Assembly (NCBI GenBank): GCA_002914805.1
Contig: JXTB01000006.1
Coordinates: 1,793,735-1,857,734 of the forward strand
DNA length: 64,000 nt
Reading direction: 5' to 3'
Source of the DNA: Parasponia andersonii
Lineage: Eukaryota; Streptophyta; Magnoliopsida; Rosales; Cannabaceae
Part shown: positions 24,471 to 37,486 of the stretch, one piece after another
Position numbering within the stretch: position 1 is the first letter of the stretch
How the letters are laid out: every line of letters starts with the position of its first letter
Position numbers and translations under genes: made by a program
Notes under the pieces: model-generated
What the model was told of the DNA's origin: nothing
What the model saw: only the letters and a program-made list of their open reading frames with translations
The model's database searches: none

Positions 24471-25058
24471 CTTTAGGCATCATCTCGAGTTAAGGCCCTA
24501 AATTACTAATATACTTTAAAGATTTCACATATTGAAAAGTTCTTAATATCTATGCGTAGGCTTAAAATATATAAATAATATACATTAGCTTCAATAGACT
24601 ACAAAAATTTTAATCTCCATTCAATAAATTAATATATTTTTCTAAAATTCATGAATTTTTTATTTATTGCAAAAAAAATTGGTAGGCATCTTGCTTTCTT
24701 TCAATTGGAACAAATTTTTATTTTAATTTCATTGTATTTCGTTATAAAGCTTGTTTTTTCTAAAATTTTTCAATGTCATTAATTTCTTATTCAACATCTA
24801 TTCTTTCAATTATTAAGTTAATTTTCCTATCAAATTAGCTATTGATATATTTAATCAAATCAAAATACATCATAATTTGCATATTTTATTTCTCAATCAA
24901 TATATCTAAAAGAAGTTATCTTCTATCTTCAGAAATAATAATAAATTTTTTTCAAAAAAAACGTTACTAAAAATTTCTTATAAGTAAAATTTAATTCCAG
25001 AATACTCCTTTTAAAATTTTTGCCTTAGGCTCCAAAATTTGTCGAGCCGGCCCTGGAT
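24471..25058. repeat. 605-bp-spaced tandem duplication, unit 2
   Basis: This is the second copy of the unit at 23866-24450, ending in TTTGTCGAGCCGGCCCTGG. A short AAGGCC-containing linker joins the two copies. Divergence is moderate, with many small indels, so the duplication is not recent. Confidence 0.8.
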
Positions 25059-25609
25059 TAGACAATGTTACGGAGAATTAAAATCTAACTAAAAGAAGCT
25101 TCTCATCATGTGATATCATATTCCATCGGTATTTGTTTAAGAGACAGTTTGTTTTGCTCAGTGAGTATTTATGAAAGATTCCATATGCTTCTTTTTTTAT
25201 TTTTAATTCGTGATTAAATTATTACACGTATCTACTATACATACACACATGACAGAGGGCAAACACAATATTTCTTTTGTGTAGATTGATAGTACTATTA
25301 CGAAGAACACTAAGTGCTCTTCAATTTTAACTATTAACCCCCAACATATACACTTTTTTTTTTCCGGGCTAAAAAGCACTACACAATTAGGTCAAACGTG
25401 AATGCACTTTTTTTTTTCTCTCTCTCTAACGTAACAGTTAGCTTGGAAGTGCGTTGAAAAATTTATGCGGTGCACGTGGTGACCAGTAAAAATGAATTGC
25501 CAGCTTGCTGGGATATATGCAATGTGTTTATATAAAGTCAACCCCCAACATATTGTTTGAACTAAAACCATGAAGAGTTGGGCGGGGAGAAATATTGAAA
25601 TACAACTCA
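25059..25609. other. Intergenic, no gene seen
   Basis: This is AT-rich unique-looking sequence up to the target-site duplication of the solo LTR. The 72-codon - strand frame at 25392-25610 shows no family. Confidence 0.5.
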
Positions 25610-25614
25610 ATCAG
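25610..25614. repeat. Target-site duplication ATCAG, left copy
   Basis: ATCAG directly precedes the LTR start TGTAAAAATCC and is repeated exactly at 35438-35442 after the LTR end. A 5-bp duplication is what Ty3/Gypsy integrase makes. Confidence 0.85.
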
Positions 25615-26281
25615 TGTAAAAATCCGGATTTTAAGAGGATAAATTAGAAATTTTACCAATTTCTGAATTTAATAATAGAGGGTTTTATTTGTAAATTTAT
25701 TTTGAAAACAAGGACTAAAATATAAATATTTGGAGGACTAAATTGAAATTTTTTTAAAAAAATATAGAATTATTGTGCAATTTTTTTATTGCACAGCTCC
25801 ATGCAAGGTCACATGGACCTCCTCTTTTGCCTCTCCTTTCTCTCTCTTCCTCCGCCGACCTCTCTATGTTCTTTCTCCCTCTCTCTCAACCAAAGTAGCG
25901 GCCGAAGGAAATGAGCAGTAGCTTGCACCCCTCCGGTCGCTGTCCAGCCACCCTGACCGTTGGCAAAGCTTTGTCGTCCTGCCAGGAAGCCTGCCCCGCC
26001 AATCCCGAGCCTCTAGGAGGCTCCACCTCTAGAAAATGATATTTTTAAGCTTCAGAAGTTTTGAATTTTTAGCCATTTTAAGTCGCATTCTTGGACTTGT
26101 TGGATTCATATCGTTGAGAGGAATATCTATGTATCTATTTTGTGACTCTATTTTGTCCAGTTTGAAAGTTGTCATTATTGAATAATTTAAGCTTTGAGAT
26201 TTAGGAGTTGACTTTTCGATCGGATTGTTGGATTGTGATTTTAATGTTATTTATGGAATTTACTTGTGAAAAGTGAAGTTT

Positions 26282-26312
<31 letters not shown>

Positions 26313-27520
26313 TGACTAAGTTTAGTGGCTGACATGAAAAACGAGATTAAACGACTCATATTTGCTTTATTTTGCGTGCCACAGGTCCTTAATTAGACGA
26401 ATTATATATCTAGGTTAACTATTTTGGGTACTAAAAATTCAGTAAAGAGGTCTGTTTGTTGAATAGAAGCTCCATTGAGAAATTGATTTTTTACAAGAGA
26501 GCGATCGAGGGTTTGGAATTAGTTTTCAACCTTCTGAACGATCGTCGAACGACACCTCGAGGTCCCAATAATATGATATCACTATTCTAATGAAGTAGGA
26601 ATTGAGTTATCTCTCTTTTATATTGTTTTTAAATAAAACTTACTTTATGCTGTATATGATGAAGAACATGATTTTATGATTATTGTGGATATTTATGATA
26701 GAATTGGATTATATGATATATATTGTATTGCTCTGAGACTTTTATGAGTGCATATTATTTTTAGGTATATCAAAATAGGGCAATTATGTTGTCTATTTTT
26801 TTTTTTATAAAACTTAATATGCCAATTTATTAAAAAAAAATAGGACATGATTGTTTTCATATTTCTGTTCCATATTGCACGTATCATAGAATCATACATA
26901 AGTATTGTATTAGCATCGTTAGTTTATAGTGTAGCATTGTATGCTCCACCGTCGGTGTAGAGTCCATAAATCCACGTGAGATTTTTTTCTCTGATTACCT
27001 CCCCATTTGGCAAGTGTAGATAGTACAGTTGTCTCTCCAAGTTAGGTAGATGATACATGGATGTCCCCTCTAAGTATGGACTTAGGTGTTAGGTAGATTG
27101 TTTGATACACATAGTGCCATTATCTTGGGTTTCCATGATAAGAGAATGTGAGCTCATGGGTATGGGTTGATTTTGGTTATGTGCTTATGAATTAAATGGT
27201 TTTGATCATACTATTATATATATATATATATATATATGGATTGCCTGTTTTAGACTATTATATATGTATGTTTTTGACTTAAACAAATCATATAGGAACT
27301 TTTTATCACTAAAACATTTTCAAATGAAGTAACTGCTTTCCTAATGGACATTTTATGCTCACTCTCTATATTTCTTCTTTAGGTAATATTTAGTGCGACT
27401 TTGGTAGTCAAGAGGAGTAAGAGACTATCTTTTAACAGTAGTTCGTTGTCTTGGTAATGCTAGAAGTAAAGTATTGTTATGGTGTTTAGTTTATGCAAAA
27501 TTTGTTAGCCCAAGATTGAC
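25615..27520 (+). repeat. Solo Tekay-type LTR, left part
   Basis: The LTR starts TGTAAAAATCCGGATTTTAAG. It has the pyrimidine- and GC-rich leader block (25790-26040) and other landmarks of the 12.6-kb LTR, including GAGAATGTGAGCTCA (27144 region) and TTTAGGTAATATTTAGTGCGACTTTGG (compare CAGGTAGTGCTTGATGTGATTTTGG at 14424). It breaks off near 27520 where a Sirevirus-type element begins, and resumes after 35118. The joined length is about 2.2 kb, equal to the 12.6-kb LTR. No interior or partner LTR exists. Confidence 0.82.
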
Positions 27521-27526
27521 TACCCA

Positions 27527-29222
27527 AGAGAGAGGTGAATTGGATTTTAAAACTTTTTAAGAAAATTTTCAACTATATAAAACTATAGACCACTATTTTG
27601 AAATTTTAATACTAAATGAACAATAATATCAAATATATAATAATAATTCCAAATAAATTAAGTACACTAAATATCAAAAACTAAATCAAATTACTTGCAA
27701 TAAAATAAAGAGTATAAGGATAGAGAAAATACATACTCTGTTTTTACGAGGTTCAACAAACAAGATGTTTTGTCTATGTCCCCGGCCCTCGACAACTTAC
27801 TTTAAACTTCCACTATTTGGATCAAGATTATGGGCTTGACTGACTCATGTACAAACGGAGTGAATTCTTCTTAGGCTCATCCATCCTTTACAATAGTCTT
27901 AACTCTAATTTTATCATATCTAATCTTGGATTGTTTAGATAATGGTGCTAATCTCATCAACTCACGAGTTATTTAGACTCTAGTGACAACCTCATCTACA
28001 CTCGGATTGTTTAAACTCTAGTGACAATCTCACCTAAATTGGGTTGTTTAGACTTTAATGACAACCTCACTTATACACGAGTTGTTTATGACTCTGGTAC
28101 CAACCTCATCTCATACTTAATAGTTTTTCAATATAATCAAGAGTGAACGTACTTAACTCTCCTCTCAAATTAGTTAATATAATTTTAACTTAGGAGATTT
28201 GAAAATAATGCACAATAGATGCTTTAAGATTGGCTCAATATGATTTGAAAGTTAATTCAATGTAAAAGAATATATTTTTTTATTTTGAAAATAGTTGGAT
28301 AATAATTTAGGTTCATGCAAAGTATTTTTCAAGTCTTATAATAGCTTCTATTAGCTTGTATCAAAACTAGCCATTTCTAAATGTTAGACATAGTTTTTGC
28401 TATTTTCGGTAGACTGAAAGTGCATTTTCCATAGATCGAAAATACTAGCCATTGGTAGTACTTTTGTAACAGTCATATTTTCACGGATATATTTTTTTCG
28501 CTGCCATTTTCAGTAGACTGAAAAGTTTGCTTATTTCAGTTATTTCAGCATTTGGTTATTGTTCAGATTTTCACAACTTTTGGTGGTTTTTAAAAACTAG
28601 CTTCTAAACTTGTTTTAAACAGTTTAAAAATATTGAAAATCAATTTGAAAAGAGTATTTTGGCTATTACAAACTTGTTTTAGTTTCACAAAGATATTTAA
28701 CAATAATTTAGAAAGTGTTCATACTAAAATATATTCTAGTTTGCAAATAGAAATCTCTTTTTAGCCTATTTCAAATAATCATGATTTCAAACACATTTGT
28801 AATTTATTTAAATATAAGAAATCATGTTTAAAAGAATATTTTACCCATTCAAAATCATTATTTTCTATTTTCAAATTTCTATAATAAAATAACCATTTTA
28901 AGCTTAAGATAGTTTGAAAAATTATTTTTGAAAGTATGAGCCAATACAAAGAGAATTTATGTGCAATGAATTAAATCATATAAAAAACTCAGTATAAAAT
29001 ATACCCTATCTAAGCATGGTCTTATATATTGATTATCCACCTTGAAGCTTGATTTTATTATGTCTAATATGTATCCATCTTTAAGTTTGGTTCCTTAATC
29101 AACTTGAGTTAGAATTTTAAAGCTATTTTACTACAAATTTAAGTTAAATCATTTGTACTAAATCTTATATTTGTTATTTTTAAAATAAGAGTGAGTAAAA
29201 TTGAAAATTTAATTTCTCAACA
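27527..29222 (-). repeat. Sirevirus-like element, 3' LTR
   Basis: This copy starts AGAGAGAGGTGAATTGG and ends TTTCTCAACA, aligning with 33415-35116 throughout. It contains TTTTCGGTAGACTGAAA-type near-palindromic words and a 38-bp tandem array (27928-28116). The poly(A)/TATA layout was not resolved. Confidence 0.88.
27928..28116. repeat. 38-bp tandem repeat in the left Sirevirus LTR, five units
   Basis: Units of 37-38 bases have the pattern (G)GTTGTTTAGACTCTRGTGACA followed by AACCTCACCTA. Five copies lie head to tail. The matching array in the other LTR has six units. Confidence 0.85.
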
Positions 29223-32050
29223 AACTCTCCCTTTTTGATGATGACATTGATTTATGAGATAAAATAAAATATGCAATAAGGATATAAAAATATAAAATTT
29301 GACAAGTTTATTTTAATACTTACCCATATTTTAAGCTCCACATCAAAATATGCTTGAGAAGATAAAAGGACTCACTCCCCATTTTTAACTCGATTAAGCA
29401 TTATATGCATATTATGAGAAAATTAAAAATTTGTGCTAAACAAAGTTATCTTCCTTAAAATATGTATACTCATAATTGAATATTTTTATCCTTATGATCA
29501 TAAATCATCATTATTCTCCCCCTATTTACAGCATTAAAAAAATAGAAACAAATTTTAAACTATATATCTCATAAAAACAAATTTATCTACTTGAAATAGG
29601 ATTCTTCCCACACTAGTTCACAATATTCTCTCCATTTGAATTCATAAGAAAGAGCAATACATAAATAATTTTCTCATATATAAAAAAGAGTATGATAAGT
29701 TATGCAATAAGGAGATATAGAGGAATTAAGAATTAAATAATCTTCAAAATAAGAATAACAATATCAGATATAAGATTGAACAACAACATGATACCAAAGT
29801 GAAAACAAGAGCATTCTTTTTAATTTTGGAAAAACTTCTTACATTGATCTATTGATAATAAGTATGATAATTATAGCATATTCAAAATAGAGAAGTTGCA
29901 TAAAACTAAATCATGAAAGCTATAAATTTTAATATTTCACTTGTTGAAAATATAATTCTCTAAATATAATCAACATAAATCATCAGAGAAATTCAAATTA
30001 TTAAAGCACATTTTTGAAATAATTCCTTTTTCTTCATTTCCATCAAACTATAAAGAGCACGTCACAATTTATAAAAAATGATAATGACAAATCTAGCATA
30101 AGCAAATCATAAACATTCTTCCCTTCAATATATGAATCATGATCAAAATATCAATAACCAAAGTAAGAAAAGATCAATCATATATGAGAGACATCAATAT
30201 GGATACTAATCATTCATAGATACAAATTAGTCTTGAAAAAATTTACTAATATTTTAAATCAATGCACTTTTTTCTTCTCCTGTTGATATCATCAAAAAGT
30301 TGTTTAAACATTAAAGATAAGATTGAGACCAATTAATAAATGCAAAGTAAAAATATGAGTAAACAACTAATGACAAGTATTTAATCCAAATATTTTATAT
30401 TATCCAAGTTTAAACGGCCATAAAAAATAAATGCTCAGAAAAGATAAAGCATAACAAAGCATGTCTTGAAAATTAATGAGAACCTTATATATGATATTAA
30501 TAAAAAATTTGTTCTCATAAATGTCATAGGATAAAAAATCATGTGAAAATATTGAAAAATGAGAAAGTAACAAAATAAAAATATTGAATTCAGATAACAC
30601 ATCATTTTGAGTTCAAATACAACACCAATATAGATAAAATAATTTAATTAAGTATGCATAGCATTTGTCATATAAAAATTATCAAGTATTTGTATAAATA
30701 TAAGAGTTTAAGCAATACGCATTGAATAAGCATTTTGAATCATATATGAGCATTTAATATTGATCAAAATTTGCTCATAAATAAAAATTCAAATAAGACC
30801 CGAAGAAATGAGAGAAAATAATTCAAAAACCGTCGAAATCACTTAAATATACACCCTACTGCAAGTTTTCTATAGACCAAAAACTAGGTTTTGGTTTATC
30901 GAAATTGGCAGAGAAATAGAATAATTTAGGCCACTTTTTTGGTAGACCGACCATATTTTCGGTCTGCTGAATCCCCTGTTATAGTAGTGTTTCGAAATAT
31001 TTTGTTTGAAAAATGATAGAAACAATTAAACCATTAACTAAAATAAAGAAAAACATCATTTTGATAAGCATAGAATTATTTTTAAAGGTTTGAGCAAAAC
31101 AAATAATATTTAAATAAAAGAACTCAAGACAATTCATCATAATCAACCATACCAAGATTTTTGTTTTGGTATCTTCATAGGCTTTAAGTGCTTGAGCAAA
31201 CATTTTTAAAAAGACATACTTTAATTGGTTGACGAAGATTTCATCATTCTAAATGCTCTTTATCTTCTTTATGTTGAGGTTGGACTTAATTATCAAATAT
31301 TTTATTTGTCGTTAGGCTCCAATCATTCAAGTTTAATACCATACCTACAACAAAATCATCTATGCTTTTTTCCTTGAAGGAGTCATAAGTTTCATCAAAT
31401 ATCATATGCATAGATCCATCTACTACTTAGTTTTTTTATTAAAAAACTCTCTTTATACAATACTAGTAATAGAGTAACTAGAAAAAGTTCTAACATTGGA
31501 TTTTGAATTAAAATTTTCAAGTTGTCCTTGATGTTTGAAAAAAAAAATATTTGCATCCAAAGACTCTAAAATATCTAATATTGAGTTTTTGATCATTGCA
31601 AAATTCATAATAGTATTTTATTCAAAATAAGTTTAATCAATACTCGGTTTAAAATATCACAAATAGTGTTGACAATTTTGGCCTAAAAATATTTTAGTAA
31701 AACATTTGCATTTAACATAGTTAAGGCCATTTTAAAACTAATTAAGAAAATTATGTAATTAAATACCTCAAGAGCATAATAAAAATGACTTATTTTTTCA
31801 AAGTAACATGCTTTATAAATCCTGTCATTTCTAAGAAGAATAAGACTAGATAAACCATAAAAATATTGCTTAGTAAAGATTTGAAATTATACATATATTA
31901 GCATGTCCAAGTTTTAATTATTATAATCAATAAACATTTTCTTTTAAAGCAAAAAAAAATATATCTTGACTTGAAAACTATTTCACAATAATAAAAATAT
32001 AATTTTTTTATCAAAAGATATAATCTTCTTTATTCAAAATTTCGAATTAA
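29223..32050 (-). other. Unreadable interior of the Sirevirus-like element
   Basis: This part of the element should hold reverse transcriptase, RNase H and most of integrase, but no such motif is recognisable in either strand. Only short open frames remain (such as 30400-30600 and 30979-31203) without family signatures. It contains a TTTTCGGTCTGCTGAA word near 30952 resembling the LTR motif. It could be heavily decayed pol or sequence replaced by deletion. Confidence 0.5.
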
Positions 32051-33366
32051 ACATTTGAAGGTAAAGAAAAACTCAATAACTTAATCATATAATTGATAAA
32101 AATTAAGCATATTATATTTCTAACTAGACATTTTTAAAGATAGGCAAAGAATTTTTATTGATATTACTTATACCAATGATCTTACTTTTTGTGTTGCCTC
32201 TAAAGAATTAAATATACACTATCATTTCTTTGTGAAAGTTGAGAGCTTGGTGAAGTCATTGGTTTTGTTCTTGGAGCAACTATTTTCTTGCTTGTTCCTA
32301 TAACAAAGATTCAAATATGGATTTTTGGTACCCATATAACTTTGGTTCCTTAGGGGTTAGTCTTTGAACACTTTGGTACACATTCTTGTTTGACACTAAA
32401 ATATGTATTTTTCTTAATAGAGCATGAAGTGCTTGTATGTCTATCTTGATTACAAAAATTGCAACAATATTTTGAGTCATCACCAGATGTTACTTTGACA
32501 AAATAGTTTTTGTGATATTTTTGTTTTTCAAAAGGTTTGTATCCTATATCTCATTTGTCAAAAATACATCTTTGTCCATCAAGTATTAAATCAAAATTAT
32601 TCTTTCTATTAGTGAACTTGTGGACAATGTTGACTTTATCATTTAAAGAAATATTTTGATTTTTTAAAGAGTCACTTAAATTATAACTCAAAATTGCTTC
32701 TTTTTCCGTTGAAAATTCCTTAAGCTCTTTCAATAAAATAGAATTTTTTTAAGAGCTTCATTTTTCAAAATAAATTTTCATAGTTTTGATATAGATCATT
32801 GAACTCATGAGATAATTTATCATCTTTATTATCAAGATTATTAAAAGATGTTACCTCATCATATATGGCTACGAAGCATATATTGGTTACTTCCTCTTGA
32901 ACTTTATTATCTAAATTACCATCATTACTATCATTCCAAGTGGCTTTGATTTCTTCTTGCATAAAAGATTTTAGAGAAATGACTTTCTTTTTCTTATCTT
33001 TCTCCTTGTCTTCTTCATCGCTTTTATTTAACTTGTGATGGCATATAAGCTTTCAAATATTTTCCATATTTCATGAACATATATACTACATAACAAATAA
33101 GTAAAAGCATATGCATCCCTAAAAAATATGATTTTGCCAATATCATTATATTCATAAGATTTATTTTCAATAAATTTATTATCGATTTTTTTTCTAGGAA
33201 CAGATGGACCTTGAATAATAATATTTAATAAATCATCATCCATAAATTTAAGAAATTTAAACATTTTAATTTTCTAAATATTGTAATGATCAATACCATT
33301 GAAAAATGGTGGTATAGTTAAAAACTCCTCATTTGAAAGATTTTGAAAATTGTTTAGGTGTACCAT
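32050..33366 (-). pseudogene. Sirevirus-type gag remnant with start of protease region
   Basis: Read on the - strand across stops, the frame starts near 33366 (MVHLNNFQ..., then IPPFFNGIDHYNI), 37 bases after the primer site. It continues through a UBN2-like gag domain (MDDDLLNIIIQGPSVP ... VHEIWKIFESLYAIT, 33033-33245) and an acidic segment (KATWNDSNDG, EEVTNICFVAI, 32765-32960). Next comes the gag C-terminus (LILDGQRCIFDK, 32551-32590), and TPKEPKLYGYQKS (about 32310-32350) matching the usual post-zinc-finger linker. Near 32100-32200 the text GNTKSKIIGISNI resembles the segment before integrase. A tryptophan in the N-terminal segment is now a stop, and frameshifts break the frame several times. 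Confidence 0.8.
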
Positions 33367-33402
33367 TTCACGATGGTTAAATCTTTAAAAATTGAGAACC
33401 TG

Positions 33403-33414
33403 GCTTTGATACCA
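33403..33414 (-). other. Primer-binding site of the Sirevirus-like element
   Basis: TGGTATCAAAGC on the - strand matches the initiator tRNA-Met site (TGGTATCAGAGC) with one change and abuts the 5' LTR. It sets the orientation of the element. Confidence 0.8.
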
Positions 33415-35116
33415 AGAGAGGGGTGAATTGGATTTTGAATCTTTTTAATAAACTTTTCAACTATGTAAAACTATAGACTACTATTTTAAAACTTTGATAC
33501 TAAATGAACAATCATACTAAATATATAACAATAATGCAAAGTAAATAAGCATACTAAATATCAAACACTCAATCAAATAGCTTATAATAAAGTAAATGGT
33601 GTAAAGATAGAGAAAATACAAACTCAGTTTTTACGAGATTCGACAAACATAACGGTATACTTACGTCCCCAGTCCTCAGTAATTTGTTTTGAGCTTCTAT
33701 TATTCAGATCAAGATTATGGGCTTAATCAAGCCTTATACAAACGGAGTGAATTCTTCTTAGGCTCACTTAACCTTTATAATAGGCTTAACTCCAGCTTTA
33801 TCACGCTTAACCTCAGATTATTTTGACTCCAGTGATAACCTCACATACACAGATTGTTTAGAGAATGATACTAATCTCACTAACTCACGGGTTATTTCGA
33901 CCCTGGTGACAACTTTACCTACACTCAAGTTGTTTAGACTATGGTAACAACCTAATCTAAATCAGGTTGTTTAGACTCTGATGACAACCTCACCTATATA
34001 TGGGTTGTTTATGACTCTAACGCCAACCTCACCTCATACTTAATAATTTTTGAATATAACCAAGAGTGAATATACTTACAAACTCTCCTCTTAAAAGTAA
34101 TAAATACAATTTTAGCTTAGGAGACTTGAGAACAATCTACAATAGATACTCTAAGATTGGCTCAATATGATTTAAAAGTTAATTCAATGTAAGAGAATAG
34201 ACTTTGTACTTTGAAAGTAGTTGGATAACAGTTTAGGTTTATGCAAAGTATTTTTTAAGTCAAAAAATAACTTTTATTTATAAGTTTGTATCAAAACCAG
34301 CCATTTATAACCGTTAGATACATTTTTTGCTATTTTCGGTAGACTGAAAATACTAGCCATTGGTAGTGCTTTTGCAATGGCCATATTTTAACAATATATT
34401 TTTTTCGCTGCTATTTTCAGTAAACTGAAAAGCTTGCTTATTTTAGCTATTTCAGCATTTGGCCATTTTTCAGATTTTGATAACTTTTGATATTTTTCAA
34501 AAATTGACTTCTAAACTTATTTTAAATATTTTAAAACATTGGAAATCAATTTGAAAATAATATTTTAGCTATTACAAATTTGATTTAGTTTCACAAAGAT
34601 ATTTTAGAAAGTGTTCATACCAAAATATATTCTAATTTGCAAATAAAAAATCTCTTTTTAGCCTATTTCAAATAATTATGATTTCAAATATCTTTGTAAC
34701 TTATTTAAATATAAAAAAATATGTTATAAAGAATATTTTGCCCATTTAAAATTATTATTTTCTATTTTCAAACTTTTATAATAAAATAATCATTTTAAGC
34801 TTATGATAGTTTGAAAATTCTTTTTGAAAGTATGAACCAATACAAAGAGAATTTATGTACAATAAACTAAATCAAATAAAATACTAAATATGAGATATAC
34901 CTTATCTAAGCATGGTCTTGTATTGATTGTCGATCTTCAAGTTTGATTCTAATAAGTCTAATATACATCCATGTTTAAACTTGATTCCTTGACAATTTGA
35001 GTTAAAACTTTTAAAAGTATTTCACTACACACTCAAGGTAAATCATTAGTACTAAATTAAATATTTGTTATTTTCAAAATAAGAATGAGTAAGATTGAAA
35101 CCATAATTTTTCAACA
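33415..35116 (-). repeat. Sirevirus-like element, 5' LTR
   Basis: This is the partner of 27527-29222, ending ATTTTTCAACA. Many substitutions and small indels separate the two, so the insertion is old though younger than the LTR it interrupts. It carries a six-unit 38-bp array. Confidence 0.88.
33815..34040. repeat. 38-bp tandem repeat in the right Sirevirus LTR, six units
   Basis: These units match those at 27928-28116 (GGTTGTTTAGACTCTGATGACA, then AACCTCACCTATA) but there is one more copy, at the left end of the array. Confidence 0.85.
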
Positions 35117-35118
35117 GA

Positions 35119-35437
35119 ATTGACTTAATGTTGACTTGAGATTTCTGCTTTCATTTTATGTATATGAACTTTATCTATGCCATTTTAGTATTTGCCACTT
35201 CTTGTAGATGATGATGTTTGAACTTAAATTTGATTTACGTTTTTCAGTTTTTTTTATCTATATTTAATGGTGTATACAAATTGCTGAAGAAATTTACTGA
35301 ATAAGATTCTAAATATTTTATTTAAATAAACTATTTATTAAATTAAAACTTTTAAAACATTTTTAAAAATAAATCAAGAAATTTCCATTTTAGTGAAATG
35401 TTCCTTCTGATGCTGATCTGGATTTTAAATCGTGATA
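35119..35437 (+). repeat. Solo Tekay-type LTR, right part
   Basis: This is the continuation of 25615-27520 after the nested element. It ends CTGATCTGGATTTTAAATCGTGATA, matching the GATTTGGGTCGTGACA end of the 12.6-kb LTR with the terminal CA changed to TA. The preceding TTATTAAATTAAAACTTTT stretch also matches the LTR end region. Confidence 0.8.
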
Positions 35438-35442
35438 ATCAG
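35438..35442. repeat. Target-site duplication ATCAG, right copy
   Basis: This is an exact match to 25610-25614, directly after the LTR end. It shows that the two LTR parts belong to one insertion and that no second LTR existed outside them. Confidence 0.85.
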
Positions 35443-37486
35443 CATATTATATTGTAAAATAATTATAGTGACGTTTTTTTTAATTTATTTTTTAGATAGA
35501 CAATTATGAATGGATGGGTTGGTATATCCGCACTGCCTTAATAAAAGTAGCTAAGCTCTGCATCTTCTTTGGTACCTGCTTCTAATTGCCTTCTAAATCC
35601 CACATGAGAAGTGGAGGGTTTCTAAAATGAACAATAAGGACTCAAAACTCCCTGAACATAGGGTTATATGAATGTACAATGTTAATTAAATGCAAATAAA
35701 ATGAAAACAAAATAAAAGAGAAAAAAGAATAATAGAACCTGTAACTAGTATTATGACTTTTGAAAATTACGGTGACAGAGAGAGCACAGATGAATGTTGA
35801 AGATGAAGTCAAGGAAAATGAATTGCAGAATAAACGATTGTCAAGCTTCGTCTTTATAGAATTTTATCATTTACATTTTGGCGAAAAAAGGGTTTAAACA
35901 TAAGAAAAAGTGAATCTAATTAAATATTTAGTGCCATAAAAAAAATCAGTGACAGTATTTTCCTTTAAAAAGATGAGAGTCAATTATAGAGTAATTACCT
36001 CTTATTTATGGATTACTTTAATTAGAGAATACCAAATTGTTTAAAAAAGAATCAAAATAAATGATGATTGGTAGTATTTATAGATACTTGAATTAGGGGA
36101 ACGTAAATGTGTAAATGTTTCTTTTAGAGAATTTTAAAGAAAATTATATCATGGAATTGATTCTTAGTCTATTAATAGAAAGAGTGTTAACTATATTTGA
36201 TATATGAGGTAAATTATTGCCCCTTGCTCAGGGGCCCTTAATAGCCTTAACCTTGAGCGGGGAAATTTATACCCAATATTCTTTTTTTGCCTTATATATT
36301 AAAAATATCTATTTATAGTTTTCTTTAAAAAATATCTGTTTTTCAGTTATACATTTTATATATAAAATGTGTGGTATAAAGTTACAATGTAAATTTTACG
36401 TATGATTTATATTTATAGTATAAATTTATAACTGTGACATAAATTTTGAAATATATTCCGATTTTCAGGTACCATTTTTATATATAAAATGTGTACCGCA
36501 TGTACAAAATACATGTGGTCTTTTTCCAAAAATAGGTATTTTTATAAAAAAAGAGATACTTGTGAAAATACACTTAAGAATAAATAAACTGGTATTTATT
36601 TACATTTTTTTCTTGAGCCGCCTACATTTTGAACTTTGAAGGCACTCATAGTCAGGTTCAATTCCCAAATAGAACTCTTCTATCTGGATAAGGCGTGGCC
36701 CAAGACCAAAATGACATTTTATACGGTTTTTTTGAAACTATTTACCAAAATACGACCTATAAAAATTAAATAATATTTCATATGATCTATGGGAATATAT
36801 TCCATTTATACGGTCTAATGTACGGTGGCAAAGTTGTAAATTGGTCCATCTATGAAAAACGGTTTATTAATTAAAAAGTTAAATAAACAAACCAAAACAT
36901 AAGCTAGTGAAAGTGGTTGGGTTAAGTTCGACTCTATTCACAACTTAACTTTTTCTACTTTTTGTTTCACTCATTTATTTATTCTTATTTTTATTTTCTC
37001 TTTTCTAAATTTATTTCCTTTTTCTTTTCCCATTAAGCCTTATTACTCCTCTTTTTTTTGTTTTTTTTTTTAAATCTTTGTTATTTTTATAGTTTTAAGT
37101 AGAGAACAAATTACTTTCTCATATTCAACCTGAGAAACCACGTTAGTTTTTCCAATTCAACCTGAGAAACCGCAATTATTTCTCATTTTCAATAATAATA
37201 ATAATAGTAATAATTTTTTTGTTAAAAATAATTTATTTTCCTAAAAAAATAAATAATTATGGCTATTCTTGAAACCAAATTGATATTAAGTAATTTTGAG
37301 TAGAAACTAAATTAATTTCAAGTACAAGCTAAATTGGTTTCGAGTAATAACTAGAAACTAAATTAAGTAACTATTCTTTGCAACTGATTACTATAGAAAA
37401 ACCAAATTGGTATTGAATAGTATTGAGTAGAAATCAAATTAGTTTCAAAGTTACTTGAGAAACTAAATTAGTATTTTGCTCAAAAG
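35443..37486. other. Intergenic, no gene seen
   Basis: This is AT-rich DNA. Around 36220-36260 there is a small GC-rich patch with near-palindromic CCCCTTGCTCAGGGGCCC. From 37090 onward, AGAAACTAAATTA-type words begin to repeat, leading into the tandem array that follows. No coding or RNA gene was recognised. Confidence 0.5.

Larger units (their letters stand above)
27521..35118 (-). mobile_element. Sirevirus-like Ty1/Copia element nested in a solo LTR
   Basis: Two collinear 1.7-kb LTRs (27527-29222 and 33415-35116) flank a 4.2-kb interior read on the - strand. The primer-binding site TGGTATCAAAGC is at 33403-33414. A polypurine tract (AAAAGGGAGAG on the - strand) lies at 29225-29236, next to the LTR start TGTTGAG. 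The interior has a gag remnant, then a short stretch of probable protease/integrase remnant; the remaining 2-3 kb is too decayed or deleted to read. ATTGAC occurs at both outer junctions (27515-27520 and 35119-35124) and may reflect the target duplication. The outer boundaries are uncertain by about 10 bases. Confidence 0.85.
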
